A model generated the notes under the pieces. The model searched no databases. It saw only the letters and a program-made list of their open reading frames with translations, and was not told the origin of the DNA. The position numbers and the translations under genes are program-made. Source: Chitinophaga agrisoli (GTDB lineage: Bacteria; Bacteroidota; Bacteroidia; Chitinophagales; Chitinophagaceae). Taken from it: 64,000 nt of DNA. The stretch is from the NCBI RefSeq assembly GCF_008386695.1, contig NZ_VUOC01000004.1:622327-686326 (forward strand), given 5' to 3'. Positions within the stretch are counted from its first letter, which is position 1. Each line of letters begins with the position of its first letter. Positions 46,821-54,634 of the stretch are shown here, in pieces.

Positions 46821-47333
46821 TTATTCATCCAGCTGTATGCCCTGTGCTTCGATGCGCCGCCTTAGGGCCGGGCCCACAAAGTCATATTTGTCATAAAACC
46901 GGACGCAGTCTTTTAATGTTTGCAGCTGGCCGAGGATGGGCAGGATATGCACTTCGAAGTCTGTCCGGCATTCATCTATAAACGCGGCCAGCCTGGTATT
47001 ATTGGTGATGGTATATCCCAGTCCGCTCCTATACCCGTGCCGGCGCCGTTCTTCCGGGAGATAGGCGTTTTCTCTTACGGGGGTGATGATATCAAAATAG
47101 CCTGCTTTTTTCTTTTCCTTATCCCGCAAGAGGGCTGTCAATGCAACGCCTATATTGAAACAAAAGCTCAGGTCTTCTTTGCTGTTCCATTGTGAATTCT
47201 GGAGATTGATCACGATGAAGAAATCGCCCTTGTTTTTCCACCAGGTTTGTGCGTTGGTACTATAACCGTGCGCTTTTAATGTGGGTTTTAAATAAGATTT
47301 GATAAAAGCTGCTTGTATTTCTTTGGCTGTCAT
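46821..47333 (-). CDS. DUF4304 family protein
   Basis: 170 residues from ATG 47333 (an in-frame start at 47378 is less likely). Fits DUF4304: helix AKEIQAAFIKSYLKPTLKAH, TWWKNKGDFFIVINLQNSQW, FCFNIGVAL and LPILGQLQTLKDCVRF. Related to SUKH-like immunity folds; function unproven. Single gene. Confidence 0.8.
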   Translation of the reverse strand: MTAKEIQAAFIKSYLKPTLKAHGYSTNAQTWWKNKGDFFIVINLQNSQWNSKEDLSFCFNIGVALTALLRDKEKKKAGYFDIITPVRENAYLPEERRRHGYRSGLGYTITNNTRLAAFIDECRTDFEVHILPILGQLQTLKDCVRFYDKYDFVGPALRRRIEAQGIQLDE

Positions 47334-47499
47334 GACGGTTATTATATTTCGCCGGCTAGCGGCAGTAATAATACGCAATAATAGCTAATATCATTATTTA
47401 AACACCCCTTTTGCTGTTTACGGAGATTGGCATGGCATAGCTAAGAAAAAAATTTTAATTTAGGCTTTACCCGTTTTCCGGGCAACAACCAAAATCGAG

Positions 47500-48993
47500 A
47501 TGATAAGATCCATTGCCTATTTATGCGTTTTATGCCTGATGACGGTTTTCGTACAGGCACAACAGATAGCCTACACCGTTACGCCAGTACAGGCGGACAG
47601 TCCGTATTTTAAAGTGGAATTAAGTTACAGCGGATCGCATACCGATTCCCTGGAGTTTCACCTGCCCGCATGGACGCCCGGCTATTATCAACTGATGCAT
47701 TATGCCGCCGCGGTGCGCAACATGCACGCACAGGACGGGACCGGGCATTCCCTGACCTGCCGGCGGTCTGGCGAAAACAGCTGGCGGCTGTATACGCGGG
47801 GTAATACTGTTTTCACCCTGCAATATGAGGTACGCGCTACCCGCCCTTTTGTGGCGGCTAATTTCCTGGCGGCGGACCGCGGGTTTATTTCCCCCGCCGG
47901 GATGTTCCTGTATCCCGCGGGCGGTATCGGCCATCCGGTTAAGCTGACCATCCACCCGGCTGCAGGGTGGACCCAGGTGGCCACCGGGCTGGAACCGGTA
48001 AAGGGCCAGGCATACAGCTATACAGCTGCCAGTTTTGACGAGCTCTATGATAGCCCTATCCTTATGGGCCAGCTGGAGACGCTCCCTTCTTTTGAGGTGG
48101 ATGGTAAACTGCACAGTTTTGTGGCCTACCAGCCCGGCAATTTTGACAAAGCAGCATTTATGCAGGACCTGCAAGGGATCGTTAGCGTAGCCGCGGCCAT
48201 CATGAGGGATCTGCCCTATAAACATTATACCTTCCTGGGCATTGGGCCGGGGCGTGGCGGTATAGAGCACCTGAATTCCACGGCGGTTGGTTTTGATGGC
48301 AGCCAGCTGGATAAACGGGAAGAAAGGATCAGGCTGTATCATTTCCTGGCGCATGAATACTTTCATCATTATAATGTGAAACGCATCCGGCCTATAGAGC
48401 TGGGGCCATTTGATTATGAACATGGCAGTAAGACCCGGTTGCTATGGCTGTCTGAAGGGTTTACGGTCTATTATGAGTACCTGGTAGTACGGCGGGCGGG
48501 TTTTACCACGCGGGAGGAGGTACTACAGGCCTTACAGAAAAACATACACGCGTATGAGTCCAAACCCGGCCATCTGCTGCAGTCTGTGGCCGACGCCAGT
48601 TACAATACCTGGCATGATGGCCCTTTTGGGGCCGGCGACAGCAGTATCTCTTACTATGACAAAGGACCTGTACTGGGCGCCATGCTGGACCTGCAGATCC
48701 GTCATAACACCCGGAACCGGTATTCGCTGGATGATGTGATGCGTGCGCTGTACCGGGAATTTTACCAGCAAAAAGGGCGTGGATTTACGGAAGCGGAGTT
48801 CCGCGCTACAGCAGAAGGTATAGCCGGAGGCTCCCTGGCTGAATGGTTTGACTATGTTAATACCGTTAAGCCACCTGATTATAAACGGTATTTTGGATAT
48901 GCGGGGTTGGATGTGGACAGCAATTTTGCGATACGTCCGCGCGCTTCAATGGATACACTGCAGGCAGCTATATTGAAGGATTGGCTGCGATAA
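47500..48993 (+). CDS. Exported M61-family metallopeptidase
   Basis: 497 residues. Signal peptide (about 1-20, ending VQAQQ). N-terminal M61 beta domain (HLPAWTPGYYQLMHYA), then the catalytic domain with HEYFHHYNVKRIRP (His285, Glu286, His289) and the downstream LLWLSEGFTVYYEYL that supplies the Glu ligand. M61 enzymes are glycyl aminopeptidases. The usual C-terminal PDZ domain is missing or short: the protein ends soon after KPPDYKRYFGYAGL, about 100 residues earlier than typical members. All catalytic residues are present. Confidence 0.87.
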   Translation: MIRSIAYLCVLCLMTVFVQAQQIAYTVTPVQADSPYFKVELSYSGSHTDSLEFHLPAWTPGYYQLMHYAAAVRNMHAQDGTGHSLTCRRSGENSWRLYTRGNTVFTLQYEVRATRPFVAANFLAADRGFISPAGMFLYPAGGIGHPVKLTIHPAAGWTQVATGLEPVKGQAYSYTAASFDELYDSPILMGQLETLPSFEVDGKLHSFVAYQPGNFDKAAFMQDLQGIVSVAAAIMRDLPYKHYTFLGIGPGRGGIEHLNSTAVGFDGSQLDKREERIRLYHFLAHEYFHHYNVKRIRPIELGPFDYEHGSKTRLLWLSEGFTVYYEYLVVRRAGFTTREEVLQALQKNIHAYESKPGHLLQSVADASYNTWHDGPFGAGDSSISYYDKGPVLGAMLDLQIRHNTRNRYSLDDVMRALYREFYQQKGRGFTEAEFRATAEGIAGGSLAEWFDYVNTVKPPDYKRYFGYAGLDVDSNFAIRPRASMDTLQAAILKDWLR

Positions 48994-48996
48994 TAA

Positions 48997-49506
48997 TTAT
49001 TCCATGTTGAATGCGAGTCTTTTCTTCATCTCTTCCAGCACATTATAGATGATCAGACAACGGCCATAGTGCATAAGCATGGCGAACAGCCGGCCGGTAA
49101 AATTAGGCTGATGCAGGCCCGGGAACTCGCGGCATTCTGTAAAACGATGTTCGTAGATACTGCAGCAATTGTTATCCAGGAAATGGCAGGGAATGGTATT
49201 CATGACCATATTGCCACTGCCGGAGCCGGTTTCGATATACTGTTCCTTTACGTCTGCTTCACTGCGGTTCAGCAAATTGGCCAGGCCGGTCACTTCCTCT
49301 GCTGTGACATTGATCATGAGCGAGCGGCAACAGTTACCACAACTGGTACAGTCTATCTGCGGGGTAATAGCGGCATCCAGCTCCTGTACCAGCTGATCGA
49401 CCGCTGCGGGCTCCTGCGCGCGCAGGAATGCCTTAAACGACTGGTTTTCAGCTTCCTTCTCCCCTGCTGCCTGTGCAATAGCGTCTAGTTGCGTAACGAT
49501 GTTCAT
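48997..49506 (-). CDS. YkgJ-family cysteine cluster protein
   Basis: 169 residues from ATG 49506 (upstream start at 49575 unlikely). YkgJ/UPF0153 pattern: CTSCGNCCRSLMINVTAEEV, then IPCHFLDNNCCSIYEHR and FTECREFPG. The Cys residues bind a metal, possibly an Fe-S or Zn cluster. Biochemical role unknown. Convergent with the M61 gene, separated by 3 bp. Confidence 0.87.
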   Translation of the reverse strand: MNIVTQLDAIAQAAGEKEAENQSFKAFLRAQEPAAVDQLVQELDAAITPQIDCTSCGNCCRSLMINVTAEEVTGLANLLNRSEADVKEQYIETGSGSGNMVMNTIPCHFLDNNCCSIYEHRFTECREFPGLHQPNFTGRLFAMLMHYGRCLIIYNVLEEMKKRLAFNME

Positions 49507-49557
49507 GGCGGCAAAGGTATGTAAAAAGGGAAAATGCCTGTGCTGCCGTAAAACAGG

Positions 49558-49590
49558 ACGCCGGAATGGTAACATCTACCGCTCCGGCGT
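49558..49590. terminator. Hairpin, possible terminator
   Basis: Stem ACGCCGGA / TCCGGCGT with a 17-base loop between the gene ending at 49609 and the YkgJ start; weak T tails on both strands. Confidence 0.4.
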
Positions 49591-49608
49591 TTGTTGTTTT
49601 GTCCTTAG

Positions 49609-50229
49609 TTATGCGTATTTAATATTCTGCAGCGTGAATTCGAAGGGTTTTGCATCCGGGCCGCTACCGCCGCCGGTCATTACAATATCCGCGCTGGCGA
49701 GACCGAACAGCGAGATCTCTGTGTTTACCTGGGAGATGATGGCGCTGTTCATTACCTCGCCTTCTTCTACCTGTGATACGACGCCTACCCATATGGTGGG
49801 TTTGAATTCGAATACGGCTTTCTGACCGGGCGCTACGCTTGTTTTGGTAGCGGTGAGCTTACCATCACGATATACGTTGGCGTTAATGGTTCCCTGGGCC
49901 AGCGCATTCAGGATCTCTATCTCATTAGGGTTGCTGGCGGTACCGGTAGCAGTTAATACGTCGCCGGAGGTATCGCGTACCACGGAGAACTGCTGGCCAT
50001 CCTGGGCGGGCTGCTGCGGGCTGTAGTTGCCCCAGGCATCGCCGGCGCCTACGCTAACGTTCATGGAGTAGGTAAATGGATGCTGCCAGCCCTGACCCAG
50101 GTTGCTGATCACCTGCCAGGCCACTGCCAGCTCCTCTACAGAAGTAACGGCGTTTTTCTGGAAGATAACGATCTGGGAATTGTTATGATCGTTGGACTGA
50201 TTAATGAGATTGAGTTTGATGGCTGTCAT
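49609..50229 (-). CDS. NQSND-family protein (full-length copy)
   Basis: 206 residues from ATG 50229; the longer reading to 50385 is rejected because the added 52 residues are low-complexity. No signal. Begins LNLINQSNDHNNSQIVIFQ and ends FGLASADIVMTGGGSG; in between are about 80 residues absent from the paralogue at 30020. Beta-rich throughout. I recognise the family only as recurring in Bacteroidota, without known function. Near it (51780) lies a lipoprotein whose paralogue is beside the other copy. Confidence 0.68.
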   Translation of the reverse strand: MTAIKLNLINQSNDHNNSQIVIFQKNAVTSVEELAVAWQVISNLGQGWQHPFTYSMNVSVGAGDAWGNYSPQQPAQDGQQFSVVRDTSGDVLTATGTASNPNEIEILNALAQGTINANVYRDGKLTATKTSVAPGQKAVFEFKPTIWVGVVSQVEEGEVMNSAIISQVNTEISLFGLASADIVMTGGGSGPDAKPFEFTLQNIKYA

Positions 50230-50361
50230 AAAATAGGGATTTAGGATTGAAGGCTTGTGAAACCGGGGTGAAGGTAAGGAAGGTTTGCGGGATTTTTTGC
50301 GGGGAGGGTGGTAGTGGTGAGTTGGGAGGAATGAGTGGCGGGTGGGGAGGTATGAGACGGC

Positions 50362-50399
50362 ATAAACAGCGGCCGCCTTATACATCCGGCAGCCGCTGT
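50362..50399 (-). terminator. Intrinsic terminator
   Basis: Stem ACAGCGGC / GCCGCTGT with an 18-base loop, downstream of the minus-strand gene ending at 50427, with a short T-rich tail on that strand. Confidence 0.5.
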
Positions 50400-50426
50400 A
50401 AGATCAGAAAGCAGGTTTTCTTATTG

Positions 50427-50885
50427 CTATTCACATCTGCTTAACGCAAGTATACAAGCCCGGGCCAATTCCTCATTGGACACCTCAAAAGGAACATTGA
50501 TGGTTGGCTCTTCCTTACTCTTATTTACAAACCCTTTGTCGGGAGGTTCTGCATGTTTCGTAGGCGTAAAAATTACAACACCCCGTTTCAGCTCAATATC
50601 ACAGAAAAAAGTATTCCTTGCATCCAACTCCTTCTGGGATTTTAGTCCCATTTTTTTCAAGAATTCCTTACTTTGTTCAGACCAATTCACCGGATCTGGC
50701 ACCCTTTCATCACCAACAACATCAAGCACTGACTTTATTGCCTCGCCCAGTGTGTTTTCATTGAAATCAGCTTCATTTATTTGTATATACGGATCTGATG
50801 CAAGTGCAAAACCACTGACTGCCAGCTTGTTTGCATGCAGCCAATATCCTTTCTTTTTAAGCTTGTAAATTGCGGCAGTTGCCAT
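50427..50885 (-). CDS. Cytosolic protein of unknown function, CdiI-like in appearance
   Basis: 152 residues, no signal. N-terminus AAIYKLKKKGYWLHANKLAV, then NENTLGEAIKSVLDVVGDER, FLKKMGLKSQKELDARN and PFEVSNEELARACILALSRC. It recalls contact-dependent-inhibition immunity proteins in length and layout, but no toxin gene is adjacent, so the call is tentative. It has its own terminator at 50362-50399. Confidence 0.5.
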   Translation of the reverse strand: MATAAIYKLKKKGYWLHANKLAVSGFALASDPYIQINEADFNENTLGEAIKSVLDVVGDERVPDPVNWSEQSKEFLKKMGLKSQKELDARNTFFCDIELKRGVVIFTPTKHAEPPDKGFVNKSKEEPTINVPFEVSNEELARACILALSRCE

Positions 50886-51056
50886 GATTATTTCATTGTT
50901 GTATAAATCTAAGTTTAAATCCGATAATTGACGTTAGCATATCATATAGCTCTGGCAATCTGCGCCATTAATTAAGGGCTGTACGCCTGAGGCGCTGAAC
51001 CCGGTGGAACAGGCGTATCGGGATCACATTGTCCCTATTCTTTGCAAACGAGGGCG

Positions 51057-51503
51057 CTATTGCAATATCTCCGTAAGCTTGTCCAGCATTTTACCCCAGG
51101 CGGCTTTGGATGGTTCTACAAAATCGGCCCATTTGGAAGACATTTCGTGGGTGAGGGTGAGCTCGCATCCGTTGATGATGGGCGCGATCTCAATCACGAC
51201 GCGTGAGGCTTCGCCGGAGGGATCGTCCATGACCTGCCAGGTAAAAACCAGGCGGCGCGGGCGATCGATCTCTATGTATTCTCCTGTATGGTTAAGCTCC
51301 TGCCCCTGCCGGCGAACGACGTAAGAGAATTTGCCGCCTTTGTAAGGCTCATTGGCGAGCGAGACGATCTCTTCCGGGCGGAGCTGCGGGCCGAACATGA
51401 ACTGACCGATCATGGCGGTATCGAGGAAGGCGTCGAAAACACGTTCGGGAGGAACAGAGAAGAGCGCGGTGGCAACGGCGTGGACAGGTAGATTGGTGGA
51501 CAT
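51057..51503 (-). CDS. SRPBCC (AHSA1-like) protein
   Basis: 148 residues from ATG 51503. SRPBCC fold: VATALFSVPPERVFDAFLDT, IGQFMFGPQLRPEEIVSL, GGKFSYVVRRQG, RRLVFTWQVMDDPSGEAS and HEMSSKWADFVEPSKAAWGK with a C-terminal helix. Ligand unknown. Unlike the copy at 34416 it has no adjacent ArsR gene. Single gene; its start is 276 bp from the divergent lipoprotein gene at 51780. Confidence 0.83.
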   Translation of the reverse strand: MSTNLPVHAVATALFSVPPERVFDAFLDTAMIGQFMFGPQLRPEEIVSLANEPYKGGKFSYVVRRQGQELNHTGEYIEIDRPRRLVFTWQVMDDPSGEASRVVIEIAPIINGCELTLTHEMSSKWADFVEPSKAAWGKMLDKLTEILQ

Positions 51504-51585
51504 TACTGTGCGTTTTAATGGTAAGAAAGATAACAAAAAAAGCAACGAAACGGTTTAAGTGGGTAGCCCCGAATATTATGCCAAA

Positions 51586-51779
51586 CCTTAAAGTATAATT
51601 AAACCTAATCGAACCTAACAGCCAACGTTTTTCCCCGCTTACGAACCAGAATATACGTTTCACTAATTTTCCACCGCTTCCCCATCCCATTTTTACTAAT
51701 GTTGTATTATTCAAAATAACGGAGTTGATACTGTAGCCCATTACACCCCTCATTGATAATCCCTTAAACCTGTTCACGT
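51586..51779 (+). repeat. Upstream region duplicated at 29061-29250 (copy B)
   Basis: See the copy at 29061: the two share several blocks over about 190 bases up to the ACGTA before the ATG, indicating duplication of leader plus gene. Confidence 0.65.
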
Positions 51780-52562
51780 ATGAAAACATTCATGGTAGCC
51801 CCTTACTGTACCTTTCTTATGGTGACAGCCCTGCTGTTTACCGGTTGCAAAAAAAACGATCAGCCGCATGGCCCCGCACATTGCCAGATCTATAAGGTCA
51901 AATTCTATCAATCTTTTAACAGGATGGATTCTGCGGTGTTCACCTATAACAAAAAAGGAGATCCTATCCGTATAACAAGAGGGCTTAACAGCACCGGCGC
52001 GCCGGATGCGCTGTTCTGGTACGACAAACGCGGCCGGTTAACGGACTATATTGGCATTTACGCTGGTGGAGATAATTATGAGTTCAGGCACCGGTATACA
52101 TATGACTATAAGGACAGGATCGTTATCGATACCATGCATGTATTCGGGTTCCTGAGCAGTTACCCGGGCAGTATATCGAGCGTTACCACATATAAGTATG
52201 ACGCACAGGACAGGATCATCCGGATGGACCGGCGCATGCCTGACTATCCCAAAGCGGGTTATTCATACCTGTACACCTATAACCAACTGGGTAATATTGA
52301 AAAGATCACAACAGGCGGAGGTTATCTATCTGCTACGCCTGTTTATGACGATAAGATCAACATGAATAACCTGCACCCGGTATGGCAGTTCCTGTCAATG
52401 GATTATAGCCGTAACAACCCGTTCGGGTCAACAGGCCGGGATGAGCAGACAGGCTATGATCAATATGGACTACCCATTGACATAGACAAGGGCTGGGGAT
52501 CAGAGGGTGAGTTTGTGAATATTTTCTATAGCCGGATGATGGTGGAATATCAATGCCGGTAA
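51780..52562 (+). CDS. Lipoprotein, YD-like repeat family (copy B)
   Basis: 260 residues. Lipoprotein signal ending LLFTGC (Cys24). Paralogue of the gene at 29251: AVFTYNKKGDPIRITRGLNS, FWYDKRGRLTDYIGIYAGG, YKYDAQDRIIRM, YTYNQLGNIEKI and DDKINMNNLHPVWQFLSMDY align with it nearly throughout. Upstream DNA is also shared. Envelope-anchored, function unknown. Confidence 0.75.
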   Translation: MKTFMVAPYCTFLMVTALLFTGCKKNDQPHGPAHCQIYKVKFYQSFNRMDSAVFTYNKKGDPIRITRGLNSTGAPDALFWYDKRGRLTDYIGIYAGGDNYEFRHRYTYDYKDRIVIDTMHVFGFLSSYPGSISSVTTYKYDAQDRIIRMDRRMPDYPKAGYSYLYTYNQLGNIEKITTGGGYLSATPVYDDKINMNNLHPVWQFLSMDYSRNNPFGSTGRDEQTGYDQYGLPIDIDKGWGSEGEFVNIFYSRMMVEYQCR

Positions 52563-52600
52563 GCTGAACGGCCTCCCGGTAATCATTGCTTGCATCGGGA

Positions 52601-53104
52601 TCAATCTCCCTGGCCGGCGTGATTGCCGGGAACAGCCGATCTTTCCCAGGGCTGTTTTATTTTAAGCAAGAGGATGATGTAGGGAATTTTTATTAAGGTC
52701 CAAAACAGCTCCGTGACTATATAACGGGCTGGCGTATGCCCGGAAGCCAAATTTTGCACCATACCGGCGGTGCTGGCTATGATCGAAAGCCCGGTTACAA
52801 CTACAGCAAAGACGATGGCATATTTTCTTTCCAGTAAAATTAACAGGTTTGATAAAAAGATCACTACTCCTATCGTTAGGCTTAACAGGCCCACCACCAT
52901 CCTTAGCCAGTCCTGACTGGGATCGTCTCCCCACGATGTCAGGACCAGACGGTAAAAGTCAAAAATATTGTACATGTATTTGATCCCCAGGAAGAGAAAA
53001 ACCCATACGTAGATCTTCAGCGCTAGTGGCAGGAGCTTACTGCGGCGCACATATCTTTCCTGGAGAAAATCCTGGTCAAAAATGGAGGGTGGTTCTGGTT
53101 GCAT
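52601..53104 (-). CDS. Membrane protein with four predicted helices
   Basis: 167 residues. Hydrophobic segments near 27-42 (LALKIYVWVFLFLGI), 68-88 (VVGLLSLTIGVVIFLSNLL), 93-112 (YAIVFAVVVTGLSIIASTAG) and 130-147. No family recognised and no motif. The N-terminal 20 residues are polar and likely cytoplasmic. Convergent with the lipoprotein gene; a bidirectional boundary may exist in the 38-bp gap. Confidence 0.65.
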   Translation of the reverse strand: MQPEPPSIFDQDFLQERYVRRSKLLPLALKIYVWVFLFLGIKYMYNIFDFYRLVLTSWGDDPSQDWLRMVVGLLSLTIGVVIFLSNLLILLERKYAIVFAVVVTGLSIIASTAGMVQNLASGHTPARYIVTELFWTLIKIPYIILLLKIKQPWERSAVPGNHAGQGD

Positions 53105-53174
53105 AGGGATACGAAAATTTGCGGCGGGAAAGATAACAAAAAGGGAGCACGCCGGGAGTTATATCTAAAAAAAG

Positions 53175-53182
53175 TATATTTG
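53175..53182 (+). promoter_or_regulatory. Candidate -7 box TATATTTG
   Basis: Exact consensus 17 bases before the ATG at 53200; no clear -33 TTG. Confidence 0.45.
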
Positions 53183-53199
53183 ATAATATAATCAGACCT

Positions 53200-53937
53200 A
53201 TGGGAATTACGAAGATCTATGCCGACATGCAGGACAGGGAATCCGTAGCATGGAAAAAGCTTTGCGAATATATTGAACTGGTTGCAGCTGAAGGCAGAAC
53301 AGAATTTTACCCGCGGGAGTATTTGGGAACGGAACTTTTTTACCAGATCCATAGTTTGCCCGAAAGTATTGCCAAGCTGAAAAGTGTAACAAAGCTGCGG
53401 TTGTATGGCAGCAAACTAACCCGCCTCCCACCGGAGATAGGGCAAATGAGCGCGCTGGAATATTTGAATCTTGATCCTTCCGATGAGCTGTGCTGGTGTC
53501 CCTACGAGCTCGTGTACTGTAAGAATCTGCGGGACAGCGACGTACGCACCAGGGCTTTATACGGCAACTTCAAGGGCAGGAAGCCATTTCCTGATCTGAA
53601 TGAATATACAGTGCGATATACCAGCGACCGGGTTTGTTGTAGCATTTGCAAAAAAGAATTGGGCTATGACCAGGTAAACCAGGCGTGGATCTCCTTATGG
53701 ATTGGCACAGATGTAATGCCGTTGCTGGCTAACCTATGCTCACCGGCATGTGCAGACGCCCTGCCTACTCCCCCGCCCGGGTATATTCCTTACGCGCATA
53801 AGGGGGGCCGGACCATTAGTCAAAAAGGGCTGGATCCTGAGCTTGACGCCTGGCGCTTCCTCTGCGAAAAAAACCCAGAGGGTTTTGTGCGGACCTATGA
53901 TCCGGAGCACAAGTATAAGCCAACATTATCCTGGTGA
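53200..53937 (+). CDS. Short leucine-rich-repeat protein with Cys-rich zinc-like motif
   Basis: 245 residues, no signal. Two or three LRR units (LPESIAKLKSVTKLRLYGSK, LTRLPPEIGQMSALEYLNLD) lie in residues 45-90. Later VCCSICKKELG and NLCSPAC form a C-x2-C ... C-x3-C pattern about 40 residues apart, a possible zinc-binding treble-clef-like module. The remainder is unrecognised. It has a TATATTTG -7 box upstream and a strong terminator at 53963. May belong to an immunity or recognition system, but this is not shown. Confidence 0.65.
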   Translation: MGITKIYADMQDRESVAWKKLCEYIELVAAEGRTEFYPREYLGTELFYQIHSLPESIAKLKSVTKLRLYGSKLTRLPPEIGQMSALEYLNLDPSDELCWCPYELVYCKNLRDSDVRTRALYGNFKGRKPFPDLNEYTVRYTSDRVCCSICKKELGYDQVNQAWISLWIGTDVMPLLANLCSPACADALPTPPPGYIPYAHKGGRTISQKGLDPELDAWRFLCEKNPEGFVRTYDPEHKYKPTLSW

Positions 53938-53962
53938 ACCAGCGATCATGAACGGATAGGAT

Positions 53963-53998
53963 GATAGCCGGCGTATGGTACGCCGGCTATCGTATTTT
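53963..53998. terminator. Bidirectional terminator
   Basis: Perfect 13-bp stem GATAGCCGGCGTA / TACGCCGGCTATC with a 3-base loop between two convergent stops; T-rich tail on the plus side. Confidence 0.85.
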
Positions 53999-54002
53999 TA
54001 TC

Positions 54003-54497
54003 TTATTCTTCCAAACCCCATTTTTCGATCAGGCTGGCGTTAAAGCTGCCTTCTTCTTTTACGTTGGGCGCTCCTGTGCCGGTAGTGATGAGTGCCTGCA
54101 GGCTATCCTGAATGTAATGGGTCCATGCTTCGCGGCATACTTCGTAACATTCATACTGCGGCACCAATCCCTGATGGGTGAACTGCACCTGCGTTTTACC
54201 GTCTTTTTCCGTGATATCGAAGATGATCTGCGTGTTTTTCCATTCGGTCTTGTCTTCCGTGAATTTGAAGTAGTTATCCAGCACCAGCCAGCTTACTTTT
54301 TGTGCAGGGATCAGTTCAGTGATCTTTATCCTGCAGCGGTGCATATCTGTGTATTGATACAGGAATGCGCTGTTGAGCTGATCTGTGCTGCCTTCGATGT
54401 TCTGTGACCACCATCCGCGTACATTATTGATGGCGTCAAAAGCTTGCTGCGGCGTTTGATCAACGGTGAAGGTGGTGGTAAAATCCTGGTTTTGCAT
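54003..54497 (-). CDS. SRPBCC (AHSA1-like) protein
   Basis: 164 residues. FTTTFTVDQTPQQAFDAINN, VRGWWSQNIEGSTDQL, AQKVSWLVLDNYFKF, TQIIFDITEKDGKTQVQFTH and CREAWTHYIQDSLQALITTG follow the SRPBCC/AHSA1 pattern. Third SRPBCC of the window, not close in sequence to the other two. Ligand unknown. Single gene; shares the bidirectional terminator with the LRR gene. Confidence 0.83.
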   Translation of the reverse strand: MQNQDFTTTFTVDQTPQQAFDAINNVRGWWSQNIEGSTDQLNSAFLYQYTDMHRCRIKITELIPAQKVSWLVLDNYFKFTEDKTEWKNTQIIFDITEKDGKTQVQFTHQGLVPQYECYEVCREAWTHYIQDSLQALITTGTGAPNVKEEGSFNASLIEKWGLEE

Positions 54498-54634
54498 GGT
54501 TTTGTGTTTTTGGGTGTTTAGAATGGTGTGTATTTGTTAAGGCGAAGGTAGGATGGGAAGAGGAAAGGGAGGGGATAGTAATTGGCCAATGTGGCGGGTG
54601 GATTTGGTCAATATAGAGGCAGGGGCCGTAGCCC

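Noticed and set aside
49609-50385. Longer version of the NQSND protein starting at 50385
   Set aside because: The extra 52 residues are low-complexity and the Met at 50229 matches the start of the paralogue at 30385.
50886-51056. Plus-strand frame reading PEALNPVEQAYRDHIVPILCKR
   Set aside because: Plausible sequence but no start, no family match and continues into the antisense of the SRPBCC gene; too weak to call.
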